In this document: piece by piece, positions 34,277-45,448 of the stretch
How positions within the stretch are numbered: the stretch's first letter is position 1
Layout of the letters: the number at the start of each line of letters is the position of its first letter
From: Cryptomeria japonica
Taxonomy: Eukaryota; Streptophyta; Pinopsida; Cupressales; Cupressaceae
Length of the DNA stretch: 64,000 nucleotides
Direction of reading: 5' to 3'
Assembly: GCF_030272615.1 (NCBI RefSeq)
Contig: NC_081410.1
Location: forward strand, 287,307,957 to 287,371,956
Notes under the pieces: model-generated
Told to the model about the DNA's origin: nothing
The model's input: only the letters and a program-made list of their open reading frames with translations
The model's database searches: none
Position numbers and translations under genes: made by a program

Positions 34277-35420
34277 TCAAGCATAAAACTTCTTGATATG
34301 GATGGAATTGATGGGCTCATAAAACCAATCACCTTCAAGGGTAGATAACTTGTATGCTCCTGAGCCATATGCTACTACTATGACAAAAGTACCTAACCAA
34401 TTTGGTTCAAATTTTCCCTTCTTTTCTCGGTCTTGCTGATTTCTCGGATTCTCCCTTAGAACTAGATCTCCAATTAAAAAAATGTGTGGCTTGACTCTGT
34501 GATTATAACTTCTTGCCATTCTATATTGATATGCCTTCAAATGATCCATTGCATTTTGGCGACATTCCTAAATCAACTCAAGTTCTTGAAGTCTAGAGAA
34601 TCATTTTTCTTCTTCTGGTATAAGACCATTCAAGGAAACTCGTAGAGAAGGTATCTCCACTTCTACTAGTAATATGGCTTTTGATCCATAGACTAAGCAA
34701 TATCAAGTTTCCCCCATTGGTGTGCGAATGTTGGTTCAGTATGCCCAAAGAGAAGAATTTAGATGAATGTGGCAGTCTTTACCAACTTCATTGACTATTT
34801 TCTTCAGGATTTTCAAGATTGTTTTATTTGATGCCTCAACTTGACCATTTCCCTGTGGATAATATGGTGTAGAAAACCTATGTTGGATATGGAATCGCTC
34901 ACATAGTTCCTTCACATCTTGATTCTTAAATGGTCGTCCATTATCAGTGATAATGGTCATAGGGACTCCAGAGTGACATATTACATAATTCAAGATGAAT
35001 GATGATATTTGTTTTCCTGTCACTTTCGTCAAAGGTACTGCTTCAATCCATTTAGTGAAATACTTAGTAGCAGTCAGAATGAACTTGTGTCTATTAGAGG
35101 ATGAAGGATTTATCTTACCTACCAAATCAAGACCTGATTGAGAGAATGACCATGATCCTTCCATAGGATGCAATTATTGTGCTGGTGCGTGGATGAGATT
35201 CCCATGGATCTAGCATTATTTGTATTTCTTGGCATATATAAATGAATCTCTCTCTATAGTAGGCCAATAGTAACCCAAATGAATAAGTTTATTAGCCAGT
35301 GCTAATCCACTTGAGTGTGTGCCACAAATACTTGCGTGAACTTCGTTAAGAGCTTTCTCAGATTCTTCTTGTTCAAGACATCTCAATAAAGTGCTATCTA
35401 GAGCTTGCCTATATAAGGTA
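34277..35420 (-). pseudogene. Integrase of insertion 2, first catalytic Asp lost
   Basis: The N-terminal HHCC part reads LNEVHASICGTHSSG and GYYWPTIERDSF; its first Cys of the CxxC is Tyr. The core reads GLDLVGKINPSSSNRHKF, ILTATKYFTKWIEAVPL, VPMTIITDNGRPF and GNGQVEASNKTILKILKK. The family has ATDYFTKW, so the first Asp of the D-D-E triad is Lys; the second Asp and the Glu are kept. The C-terminus runs YNHRVKPHIFLIGDLVLREN to the stop after HIKKFYA. TAG stops occur at family Gln positions. Confidence 0.88.
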
Positions 35421-35754
35421 TCAACAATGATAGTATAGTGGGATGAATGAGAGATAAAATTTCTTCTCTGATTACAGGATAGGTCAGGAGGAAGGATAAT
35501 CTCTTTTAATTATTGATAAGTTTGGCCGTATATAAGGATTGATCAGTTCTAGATATATGGCAAATTATGTGTGTATTTTGGAATTCAATGGTAGAATTCA
35601 AGATATCTTCCACCAGAAATTCATAACATTGTTGATTCTCCTAATTTTGCAAAAGAGATGCTATTGTAGTCATTGTATCTGCTGCTTTATTCTTATTTCT
35701 TGGGATCTGAGTAAATGACATTTCTTCAAAATGTTCTTTAAACCCTTCTACCAA

Positions 35755-36030
35755 CTATTTGTAAGGCATGATCTTGTCATCCTTAGTTTGATAATCATCA
35801 TTTATTTGGTTGATTATAAGTTGTGAATCACCATAAACATATAATTCCTTAATGTTCCATTCAATAGCCATTTTGAGCCCAATAGTGAATGCTTCATATT
35901 CTGCAGTATTGTTTATGCATGGAAACTGCAGTCTATATGATTTTGGAATTGTGTGTCCCTGAGGTGTAATGAACAAAATTCTAGCGCCTGATCCATATTG
36001 TGTATAGGAACCATCAAAGTACAACTCCCA
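35755..36030 (-). pseudogene. Additional (archaeal-type) RNase H, after the first RNase H
   Basis: The domain reads WELYFDGSYTQYGSGA, ILFITPQGHTIPKSYRLQFP, NNTAEYEAFTIGLKMAIEWN and ELYVYGDSQLIINQI. Asp (FDGS), Glu (AEYEA) and Asp (YGDS) of the RVT_3 catalytic set are visible. Its place between the Gypsy RNase H and integrase is the normal Tat arrangement. It probably degrades the RNA strand during cDNA synthesis. About 330 nt of linker without other domains lie between it and the integrase zinc finger. Confidence 0.88.
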
Positions 36031-36560
36031 AAACTTTGAGCTTATTGTCAGAATGTCTGCATTAGGAAATTCAATGTGTAATGGTGTGTCATCTTGTAAG
36101 GTTGATTCAACTAATTGATCAACAATGACTTGTCCTTTGATAGCTTTTTGATCAACATATTCTATATCAAACTCACTTAGTACCATAACCCATTTTTCTA
36201 GTCCGCCTATCAAAGTTGGCTTGTTCAAGAAATACTTTAGTGGATCTATTTTTACTATCAGTTTCATAGAATGAGTCAGCATATAATGTCGCAGTTTCTG
36301 AGTTGCAAATACAACTTCTAGGCATGTCTTCTCAACTGATGTATAATTCAATTCATAGCCTACAAGTGTTCTACTGATGTAACATCATGTTGTACTAAAA
36401 GAGCTCCTAGTGATACATTTGTTGCTGAGATGCAAAGCAAAAATGGTTTCCCTTTGATTCTTGATACAAGTATTAGAGGATTCATCAAATATTCTTTGAT
36501 TTGCATAAAAGCTTCTTCGCACTTCTGATCCCATTTGAATGAAACATTCTTATGTAAAAG
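36031..36560 (-). pseudogene. Gypsy RNase H of insertion 2, degenerate
   Basis: The blocks CEEAFMQIKEYLMNPLIL, KPFLLCISATNVSLGALL, YTSVEKTCLEVVFATQKLRH, THSMKLIVKIDPLKYFLNKP and GGLEKWVMVLSEFDIEYVDQ form the Gypsy RNase H and tether. Loss of catalytic residues is common in Tat elements, whose second RNase H may compensate. A frameshift near 36360 splits it. Confidence 0.85.
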
Positions 36561-37400
36561 ATGAGTGAATGTATGACATCTATCTGCTAATTGAGAGATA
36601 AATCTTCTGATTGATTGCAATTTCCCTTGTAGAGAACACAATTGACTTATGTTCCTAGGCGACTCCATTTCCATGATAGCTTTGACCTTTTCTGGATCTA
36701 CTTCAATTCCACGAGCTGATATAATGTACCCAAGAATTTCTCCAAAGGTTACTCCAAATGCACATTTCTTTGGATTCAATTTCAATTGATATTGTTCAAG
36801 CCTGTCAAAGATCTTGCCCAAGATGTTCAAATATTCTTTCCTTGTATGAGATTTTGCAATTATATCATCCACATAATCTTCCATAAATGTATGCATCATA
36901 TCATGGAAAATTGTTGTCATGGCTCTTTGATAAGTTGCTCTTGCATTCTTAAGCCCAAATGGCATAACATTCTAGCAGTAAGTACCCCATGCATAGGTGA
37001 ATATTGTCTTTTCTTGATCTTCAAGGGTGATTCTTATTTGATCATACCCCAAGAATCCATCCATTAATGAAAACATTTCATGGCGTGCTGATAAATGTAC
37101 ACTTATATCAATGTTGGGTAGTGGGAAATCATCTTTGGGACATACCTTGTTCAAATATCTGAAATCAGTGTAGACTCTTATGCTTTTATTTGGCTTTGAC
37201 ACTGGCACAATGCTGGAAACCCATTCTAGATAGGCAATAGGTCTTATGAAACCCACATCCAAATAGTTTCTTTAACTCTTCTTTTACAAGGAGAGGGATG
37301 TGTGGATGCATCTTCCTTAACTTTTGTTTAACTAGTTTTGCTTTAAGATCCACTTTGAGATGATGCATGATAAGATCTGGAACAAGTCCTGACATGTCTG
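36561..37400 (-). pseudogene. Reverse transcriptase of insertion 2, catalytic motif kept
   Basis: The order is VKEELKKLFGCGFHKT, then YLEWVSSIVPVSKPNKSIRV, TDFRYLNKVCPKDDFPLPNI, MFSLMDGFLGYDQIRI, MPFGLKNARATYQRAM and EDYVDDIIAKSHTRKEYL, then LNPKKCAFGVTFGEILGYII. The YVDD motif at 36857-36886 is intact. A TAG before NVMPFGL (probable Gln or Arg) and a frameshift near the N-terminus break it. Confidence 0.92.
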
Positions 37401-39330
37401 CATAGGACCAAGAAAAAAATATCTATCTTTGTTTGAAGAATTCTATGTATTCCTTCCTTTCTTCATCTGATAATGATGCAACAAGATGAAATACCTTGGG
37501 ATCCTTTGCTGTGCCAATGTTTATTGCTTCTGTTGGCTCTATTAGAATAACAAATCTCTCCTAAAAATATGCAGGGAGGATGTCAAAATTTCCATTTTTT
37601 GGCACCTCAAAGAGGTTTTCACCGCCAGATGCGTCCTTTATTTTTCCTCTTGATTGATCTAGTGTTGCCATGAAAAGGTTTTCAGCACTAGGTCTTTTTC
37701 CTTGTTTTATTTAAATTTTGGACTGGAAAGTTTGGCATTCCCCTGACTGCAAGAAGCATTACTTGATTCCATGATGGAAGATATCTTAGATGTTATGGGT
37801 TCGACAATATTAAGATATACAACTAAGTCATGATCATTGGAAAAAGACATCCAATTCATGATTTTCTAGGTTATCCCAATCAATTAGTTCTGGATGAAGA
37901 AGGGGAAAGTCATAGTCATCATCATTGTTAGGTGCTTCAAGGTTCATGACGTAATAATCATAATTTGGTGTAGAGTAGGTAATTTCATAGATAGAACTCT
38001 CTTAAGGATAGTCTCTCCCAAGTGCTCTCCAATCAACTCTAACAAAATCAGGATTGGTATTTTGTGATTCACAATCAAGTGACTCTTCATCTGATGTTTG
38101 TCCCTCAAATGAATGGATTATATAAACACATAAATATTTAATACTGCAAGTTCCTTCTTGATTAATTTCAATAGATTCATTTATATTTTGAAGTTGACAT
38201 ACTTGTGTACATGACATAGAGGATTCTTTTTCTATCTCATGTCTTCTCTTAAACTTAGCTTCTTCTAGACTAATAGTCAATCTTGCTTGACTATCTATTA
38301 GTTCTTCCATACCTTATTATGTCTTGCTCAACATTTGATAGAAATATGATATTTTGTTGATCTTCTGATATTTGATTAAAACTGTTTATGTTTCTTGTGG
38401 TGTTACTTCTTGTTCTTTTTCTTCCTCTTTCTTTTATTGTTTTGTATAGGCCTCTTTCCTCTAAATTATGATTTCTTCTTGTCTTCTTTTCAATTCTATT
38501 CTTTGTTTTGTGAAAGATGAGTCTTCATTTGTAATAGCTGCTTGCTCTTCATCCTTTTCTTGACTTGATACACCAGATGATAAATCTAGACCCCATTCAT
38601 ATTCATTTGAATCTATCTCTGAACCATTATCTAGAATTACACCACTATATCTAACGAGAATATTATATGGTGAGAAAAGTTCTCTGATTTTGGCCATTTG
38701 TTCTTTCACTGCTTTTGGAATATCTTGATCAGATTCAACACTTGTTTGTATTCCTTGAACTTGTTTGCAAGATTCTTCTTTTCTTTTGATTGCAAGTTCT
38801 TCCTGTTGTTTATCATATTCTTCTTGTTTTTGTTTGTTGGCTACTATTTCTGCTGCTTGGTGTAGCTTTTCTTGCCATGATTGTTGTTTAGGGACTGCTT
38901 TCTTTCTCCGCCTTAGATGTTGATAATTTTGTTGTTTTTGCTTTGATTTTGGATATCCAAGTCTTGATTTATCTTCTTTAGATTGTGTGTGAGGACAAAT
39001 AGGTTCTGAAATACCTTCTTGTCACTTACCAATTGGTCCTTTTCCTTCATATCCCATTTTTTGCATGATCTTATAACCATTGACATATTGCTCTATGGGA
39101 ATATTGACTTCTGCAGTTGTTGCTATAGTTTCATTTTCATCTTTGTACAACTAATTAAGAATGTCTTTGTCTTCGGTTTATTTTGCAAGTGTTCTAGCTT
39201 TAACAAATGCTTCATCAATATTGATTTTTTATGAGATCCGTGGTTGGACATTTGTAGGATTTTCATATGATTTAGGTGAAAGTGGCAAGCTATGTAAATA
39301 ATATTTTCCCATTCCTTCATCATTTAATTT
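37401..39330 (-). pseudogene. Long charged linker between protease and RT
   Basis: About 1.9 kb of weakly preserved frames without enzyme motifs. It includes a Lys/Glu/Gln coiled-coil (KQKQEEYDKQQEELAIKRKE), an acidic stretch (GSEIDSNEYEWGLDLSSG), and LIDSQARLTISLEEAKFKRR then NPDFVRVDWRALGRDYP. Ogre/Tat elements are known for long spacers here. I see no convincing intron borders. Confidence 0.6.
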
Positions 39331-40209
39331 GAGCTTCTTCTCAAAGGTTTCCCATAATCTTTCTTGAATTTTTTTTGGTGGGATAAACTAATTCTTTGTT
39401 ATGTGGAACTCTTGTATCTTGTGTTGGTTTCAGATTATTGCAATATTGGCTAAAGTCTGTGACTATAGTGACTTCTTGTCCCTCACGAAGAAACTTTACA
39501 CACTGGTGATATGTAGAAGGATATGCTTACATGTTGTGAATCCATGGTCTTCCCAAAAGAATTTTATAGGGTAGATTCAAATCTAAAACCTGGCATAATG
39601 TATTCCTTTCCACAGGTCCTATTTTGATTGGTAACACCATAGTTCCTTTATAAGAACACTCTTCTTCATCATAAGCCTTAATAGTTATTTTCTTCTTTGG
39701 ATCTATTGCATTTTCTAAATATCCCTAAGCCTTTATTAAAATTAATGCACAAATGTTTAATCCATCTCCACCATCTATGAGTATGCATTTGATACGAGTT
39801 TTATGAATGGTAACTTCAACATGTAAGGGAGAATTGTGAGGATATTGCAAGGATGCATCATCATTTTCAGAAAATGGTAAGCAATGAGGGGCTATAAGAT
39901 GTCCTACTATGTTTTGGAACTGATCCACATCTAGGTATTTTGAAACTGTTGTTTCTGTTAGAGATTTTCCCAAAATTTCCTTATACATAGGTGAAATTTG
40001 AGGAGCTCTAAAATTGATATTTGAGAGGGTATCCTTTGCAATTGTTCCACTAAGTTGTATTGTCTTGAAGTGGATGTTGATTCATTTTTTATACCTGAAA
40101 ATGTAACCTTCTCTTTGCTTCTCATAATGACGTTGATTGGTTTTGAAGGTATATAATCTTTAACGATGATGGCATTTACCACATCATCATACGTATAAGT
40201 GTAATTCAC
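39331..40209 (-). pseudogene. Protease region of insertion 2
   Basis: The retropepsin core is HVEVTIHKTRIKCILIDGGD followed by GLNIC. The active-site triplet is DGG, the form usual in Tat elements. The second half is in-frame after a stop as VLPIKIGPVERNTLCQVLDL and YKILLGRPWIH. Upstream lies VNYTYTYDDVVNAIIVKDYI, the typical prelude in this family. Confidence 0.8.
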
Positions 40210-40742
40210 TTTATCTTTTCCTTTGTCATCTTTTGATTTATATTGTTCACCTTTTTAAGAGTTTGGAAGTGGAGTTTTGAAGGTTAGATGTGATTTGTTT
40301 GTCGTATGACTATCCACTATGATAGTTCCATTATCGATAAATCTTGAATAAGGTGCTTCAATCTTTGACAATCATTAGTTTGGTGTCTTTGTTTCGATGG
40401 TAATTGCAAAAATGATTGTCATTCCACCAATTAGGTTTGACTGGAGGTTCATAATTTCTTGCGTCTGGTAAAGTAATCAATTTATTTACAAGAAGAGTTT
40501 TCAAAGATGATTCCAAGGGTTCTCCAATGTTTGTGAATTTCCTACGAGGATTGGAGAAGAAAGACTTGGATTTACTGTTCTCCTGATTGTTATTGCTTGG
40601 GATTTGACTTGATAAGTTTAAGATTGGTTGTTGTTTTGTAGCATTACTATCATCATTTCCTCCATGGGTAACATTCCTATTCTTTACCAGAATTTAGGTT
40701 TGTCATTGTTATTGTTGTTGTTGTTGTTATGATTGTTATTGT
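40210..40742 (-). pseudogene. Gag-protease spacer with poly-Asn microsatellite
   Basis: The spacer is broken into all frames. At about 40698-40742 a GTT-type trinucleotide tract encodes a poly-Asn run on the minus strand. No zinc knuckle was found, which fits the gag of this group. Confidence 0.55.
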
Positions 40743-41822
40743 AGGAATTGTTGTAAAGCTTTAGATCTCCTTTGTTACCATTGCATCTTCTATCTTTAGA
40801 CCATTTTCAATCTTCTTAGAAAATGAAGGAGGATATTGCATTTTAAGATGGTAACTCATTTCATTGATAAGGTTGTCAATGAATATGTCCATTTTCTCTT
40901 GATCAGGTACATCGCTTGGATACCTATTGAACATTCGTTTCCATTGCTGTAAAAAGACCATGAAAGATTCACCATTCTTTTGATTAACATTACATAAATC
41001 TAGTATTGTTATCTCATTTCTTACATTGTAGGAGTATTGTGAGATAAATCTGTTTACAAGTTCTTCAAAAGATTTAATTCCAGATGGTAGTCTTGAGAAC
41101 CATTCCATTGATTGTCCATTTAAACTCCTAGGGAATAGATGCATTGGGTAAGTTTCATCATGTGCAAAATCCCTAATGTGATCTTGACGATCAAATTTTC
41201 CATCATATTTATCGTATTTATGGATTTCACAATGCTGTGGGAATGGTATCGTGTTTAAACTTTTGTCAAAAGGATATGGACAAATGTCCTCCAATGAATA
41301 TTTCTTGGAACTCCTTCCATTCTGCATATCTTGTATTTGTTGTTGTAAGGTTTTCATTTGTTGAGTGAGAGTTAGCAAAGGATTATCAACATGGGTTCTC
41401 CTTGCATCCTTATAAGTTCTTCTATCACCACGCTCTCTTCTTGTATCATCATGGTCTTTTCTTGTTTTTATCTCTTCTTGTTTCCTCATGATTTACTTTA
41501 TTTACATCCTCGTTATTTGGATCATTTGTATTTTGATTGTTACTTGTCTCCGCATCTTGTTTCAAACTTCCTACGATAAAGTCTTGTGGCAATTTAGCTC
41601 CCAAGTTTGCCAACATTAGAAGGTATTTTTCCTTTTGTTTCTCCAATAACTTTTTCATTAGTTTGTCAAATTTAAAATTTTGTTCAAGGTCTCTAATGGT
41701 GTTATTGACCACTTCTTCATCAACATCTATGTATCTAATGTTTGTAACATTGAATTATCTTCTTCCATTTGTTTTTGTTGTTTTTTGAATTGCTTGTACT
41801 GAGTTCTAGTCCAAACTGGCAT
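40743..41822 (-). pseudogene. Gag of insertion 2
   Basis: The start is the ATG at 41822 (MPVWTRTQYKQFKKQQKQ). The frame then goes through DLEQNFKFDKLMKKLLEKQK, LMLANLGAKLPQDFIVGSLK, an Arg/Asp-rich region, FPQHCEIHKYDKYDGKFDRQ, HLFPRSLNGQSMEWFSRLP, FEELVNRFISQYSYNV and PDQEKMDIFIDNLINEMSYH. This is the Retrotrans_gag pattern of Tat-like elements. Two frameshifts (about 41480 and 41715) and a short deletion before AHDETYPM are visible. Confidence 0.88.
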
Positions 41823-42510
41823 ATGATTGATGCGGAAAAATTCTCAAGTTTTGACCTTCTAAATACAACTCAATAGGTGATTATTGGTTTAGGAAGATAA
41901 GCTTTGTTGATTTTACCACTATTATTGGTGCGTTGTGATAAAGCGTCTTGTTGTTGAAAGGCACATCCTTGCAAAATTTCTCTATCAAATTCTATCCCGT
42001 AACCATGTAAATAGTGATGAAAACGGTGTAGGAATGTCCTGTGTTTTAACAAGATCTTGTGATTGATATACAAGAATCTTATCCTCTTTTGAGTAGCCTT
42101 ATAACTGGGTTATCTTTTCTCAAGGTGATATTTAAAAGTCATATAAGCATATGATGGTTTACAAATTTGCTTGATTCCAATGTGAGTGCAATTATGATTT
42201 TGATATAACCTAGGTTCAAAATAGGAATGATATATCCAAGATAATGAACAAAAGGTGGGTATGATCAAGTTTTGTGGTAAAGGATTCGATATATCCTGAT
42301 GAGAAACTGATAACGATGTTGATTTTTGCACTTGAGATGGTTGAATCACTAACTTGTTGAATGTTTTATGCTCATGAAAAACCTTTGGAAATAGCCTGTT
42401 GGATTGGTAATCTGATTATCATACTAGTTTGAAGGTCTATGATAGTTTAAAGACAACTCTACTTAAAAAGGGTATCTGACACTAATTTTGAAATCTTGGT
42501 CTGATATACA

Positions 42511-42782
42511 AAAATGCCCTCTGTCTCAGGTGTGAGAAAATGTTTGCGCTAACCTTTTTGTCAAAATCACTAATTTATGGGACAAATGCACTATTCTATT
42601 GCTTGAAAGTGCTATTCTTTGACACTAAAAGCGGAAAATTGTATTACAAAAGCGCGGTTTTATGCTTAAAAGCACTAATCTGCTGATCAAATGTGTGAAA
42701 CTATGACATAAAAGCGTTGCACTATTTTTTAAATTCACTATTTTGCATAATAAATGCGTGGTTATGCGCAACAAAAGCGCTG
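42511..42782 (-). repeat. Leader array 1 of insertion 2: ~21-nt units
   Basis: On the minus (element sense) strand, units of TAGYGCWTTTG type repeat with a nearly constant 21-nt step. Plus-strand motif positions are 42543, 42563, 42583, 42606, 42627, 42648, 42667, 42688, 42709, 42730, 42751 and 42772 (for example CAAAAGCGCTG and CAAATGCACTATT). It lies about 700 nt before the gag ATG. Confidence 0.85.
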
Positions 42783-43847
42783 TTTTGACTATGTTACAAG
42801 GATTTTTTAATTTTTCTTGCAAGTTGTTAGATTTTTGTTCATTTCTAGATGATGGTTTTTTTCAAGTTTTTGACCATGTTGAGCACATTATAGACATAAA
42901 AGACACAATGTTTAAAAAACAAAATGCACAAGCAAGCACGAATCCTATGGTAGGCCGAGACAATAATTGCTGAATCTCACATGCGGCTTCTCCCGAGGCT
43001 ACGCTATTCAAAGCAAATATTTAGATGCTTGACCCCACTGGCTCCACCCTTGACACTCACTTCTTTGGGATAGCCAAGCACCAGTTTCCATGAAAACTCC
43101 CCATGGAAAAATTCATATCTCTACTAAGAACCATATGTGTGTGAGTCGCTCCAGAGGTCCGACCTGTTGTGCCAACAATTAGAAGGATTTTGGCAACTAG
43201 TACAAGTGGTTTTTTAGTAAAGGATTCTGGTCATGTGGCCATACATGCAACACTCTACACTCTATAAATACAGAAGGTTCCCAACCTATAGAGGTTATGC
43301 TCCATAGGGTTTATGGGGAAACATAGTGTCAGTATGAACTAATCAACATATGTTGTTTATGAATTTTGTCACAAACACAGTTTATTTAGAGTGGATCAGA
43401 AGGACTCAGTATTAGCCCATTTCCACTTGGGTCATTCCCATCTCATTGGCCCCCTCATGGTAGCTCACAAAGGCAGGCCCTCTGAAGATTACACATAAAA
43501 GAAAGTACGTCTGGTTTTTTGATCACCATATGAGGGTGAGAGCATACTTGCTTACTACTTCATCAAGCACATAACACACAAGTTTATTTTTAGCCTTCTA
43601 CAACCTATGTGCAACTAATTTAAAGAAGTCACTCAAATTGCAAGTTGCATGTTGTTGATTGTCCCCCTAGTTAAGATAAATGAGAAAGGTATGATATATT
43701 ACTCTCCAAAATAAAACTCCTAATTAACTATGTGAGGAAATGCATGAAATTTACTTCAAAATAACCCTACACATAGATATATTAGTAGTTTGAAAATTTT
43801 CAGTTCTTGGACATTCTGACCTGCAGAAGAGCTTGTTAGCTAAGAAC
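42783..43847. other. Leader spacer between the two arrays of insertion 2
   Basis: No gene was found. It is an unrepeated 5' untranslated stretch of the element with GC-richer patches (CTTCTCCCGAGGCTACGC near 42990). Confidence 0.5.
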
Positions 43848-44098
43848 AAAAGCGCTATCCTAGAAAATGTGCTGTCTTCTACCTCAAAAGCGCTAACCTA
43901 GGTGAAAAATGCTTGAACCGGAGAAACAAAAATGCTGCTCTGTGGACTAGATGCATGAATTTGTAGACACAAGTGCTATCCTAAATGCCAAGTGTGTTAA
44001 CCTGTGAAACAAAAGTGCTAATCTGAGGACTAAATGCATTGATTTGCAGACAAAAGCACTAACCTAAATGTCAAATGCGTTAATGAAAGTGCTAATTT
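43848..44098 (-). repeat. Leader array 2 of insertion 2: ~20-21-nt units
   Basis: Plus-strand units AAAAGCGCTA, AAATGCGTTAA and variants occur at 43848, 43864, 43885, 43905, 43928, 43949, 43969, 43989, 44010, 44032, 44052, 44072 and 44086. In element sense they read TTAGCGCTTTTG / AACGCATTTG, often in alternation. It begins about 115 nt after the PBS. Confidence 0.85.
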
Positions 44099-44212
44099 AT
44101 TAGATGACTGTTCTATTAGAATTCACATAGGCATGAATCTAGATTACAAATGCATTAAATTTATGTTTATGAGAACTAGACATGATGTTAGAAAGATATA
44201 TGTGAGGCCCGA

Positions 44213-44233
44213 GCCCCACGGTGGGAGCCAAAA
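44213..44233 (-). other. Primer-binding region of insertion 2
   Basis: The minus strand reads TTTT then GGCTCCCACCGTGGGGC immediately after the 5' LTR. The TGGCNCCCACCGTGGGG form is common as the PBS of plant Gypsy elements. The matching tRNA was not determined. Confidence 0.7.
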
Positions 44234-45355
44234 TGTGTCGACTTGAATTTCATCTTCAGAATACTACCTGCAACATATTAGCTTCACAAAATACAGAGGA
44301 AATACTACAGGAAATCAAAAATCAACCAATGAAACTACATGGAATGAATATAAAATAAAAACATTATTATCTTCATGATTTAAGTCTCATTGTGTCCTAA
44401 CTCCACTATTCCTGGTTGCAAATAATTTGCTCTCAGACAAGCATTGGTAGCTTCCAAGATGGCATATGAAGAATGGACTGATACTTAACTGATACTATGA
44501 TATGCATATGCAAATGATTTAAGCTAACATGATATTAAGCTATGATAAAAATTCTAAAAATGCTAATTGCTTCAAACTCAAACTCACGGATGCAAGATGA
44601 AGACTCCTAAAATGACTATATGATTAGCTATTAGTCTATTAGTTTAAAAATGGCTTAGGATACCTCTTTTTATAGATTTTTGAGTGCATAAGCTTAGGTG
44701 GCAGAGATCAACGGTCATGATTGAATCTTGCAAATTGGATGACTATGAGCAAGAAGTTGAAGGTTGAGAGAAAGGGGGAAGGAGAAGACAAGTGCACTCA
44801 TCTCACCTTGACTAAGTTGAAGACTTGAGAGGATATAGGATAGTTGGAGAAGATGTAGGAATGAGAGGACAAGCAGACTCAAGTCTTCCTAATATATAGG
44901 GATGTTGGAGAGGATATAGAAGAAGGTTAGGAAATATGTGTACATACACAATATTTCATTTACTTTGGAAGTTGGAGATAAGTGGCTAATACATGATTTA
45001 ATTTAATTTAATTTTGTTGAATTAATTTAGCCACATAATGGATGAGTTGGCAAAGGAAAGACGAAGTGGAGATGGAAAGATGAGTTGGAAATGAATTAAA
45101 TAATTAAGAAATTATTTATTATTTGAGACTATAGGATAGAAGAATAATTAAATATTAAATATTTAATTAATTGATTAGAAGAAAAGGATATAACGGATTA
45201 ATTAATAAAATGTTTCAATTAAATTAATTAATAGAAGGACATGAAATGAATTAAATAAATTAATCTTTTCAAATTGACTATTTAATAGAAGAATAATTAT
45301 TAAATAAATATAAAATATTTATTTAATTGCTCATAGCCAATTTTATGTGTATACA
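44234..45355 (-). repeat. 5' LTR of insertion 2
   Basis: It is the full partner of the LTR at 27814-28928, with TGTGTCGAC/GTGTATACA ends. A TATA box CTATAAAAAG lies on the minus strand at 44666-44675; the left copy has TATATAAA at the same place. Transcription of gag-pol would start a little to the left of it. Confidence 0.95.
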
Positions 45356-45448
45356 ATTATATATTGAAAATGTCTGATTGAAGGAACAAGTGAGGGGTGG
45401 AGTGGCTAGTCAGAGTAAGACACTTGTCCTTCATAGGCATGCACCACC
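45356..45448 (+). pseudogene. Unrecognised long ORF, part 3 (between insertions 2 and 3)
   Basis: Joining 27813 to 45361 gives NKL-YIENV*LKEQVRGG then VASQSKTLVLHRHAPP, continuing the coiled coil of part 2. The single stop is TGA at a probable Arg. Insertion 3 starts within the next codons; any further part must lie beyond the window. Confidence 0.5.

Larger units (their letters stand above)
27814..45355 (-). mobile_element. Insertion 2: 17.5-kb Tat/Ogre-like Gypsy element
   Basis: Both LTRs are full length and share TGTGTCGAC and GTGTATACA ends. Flanking 5-mers are ATTGT (27809-27813) and ATTAT (45356-45360), one mismatch. The minus-strand order is PBS, two leader repeat arrays, gag, protease, long linker, RT, RNase H, second (archaeal-type) RNase H, integrase, then a non-coding 3' part with an antisense plant-mobile-domain ORF, a third array and the PPT. 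The RT-RNaseH-aRNH-integrase order and antisense extra ORF fit the Tat lineage of plant Gypsy elements. In an 83-nt sample the LTRs differ at 5 sites, so it is the youngest of the nested insertions. Confidence 0.92.

Noticed and set aside
42511-42782. CRISPR-like array because of regular spacing
   Set aside because: Units are degenerate and contiguous with no constant repeat/variable spacer pattern, and the setting is a plant retroelement leader.
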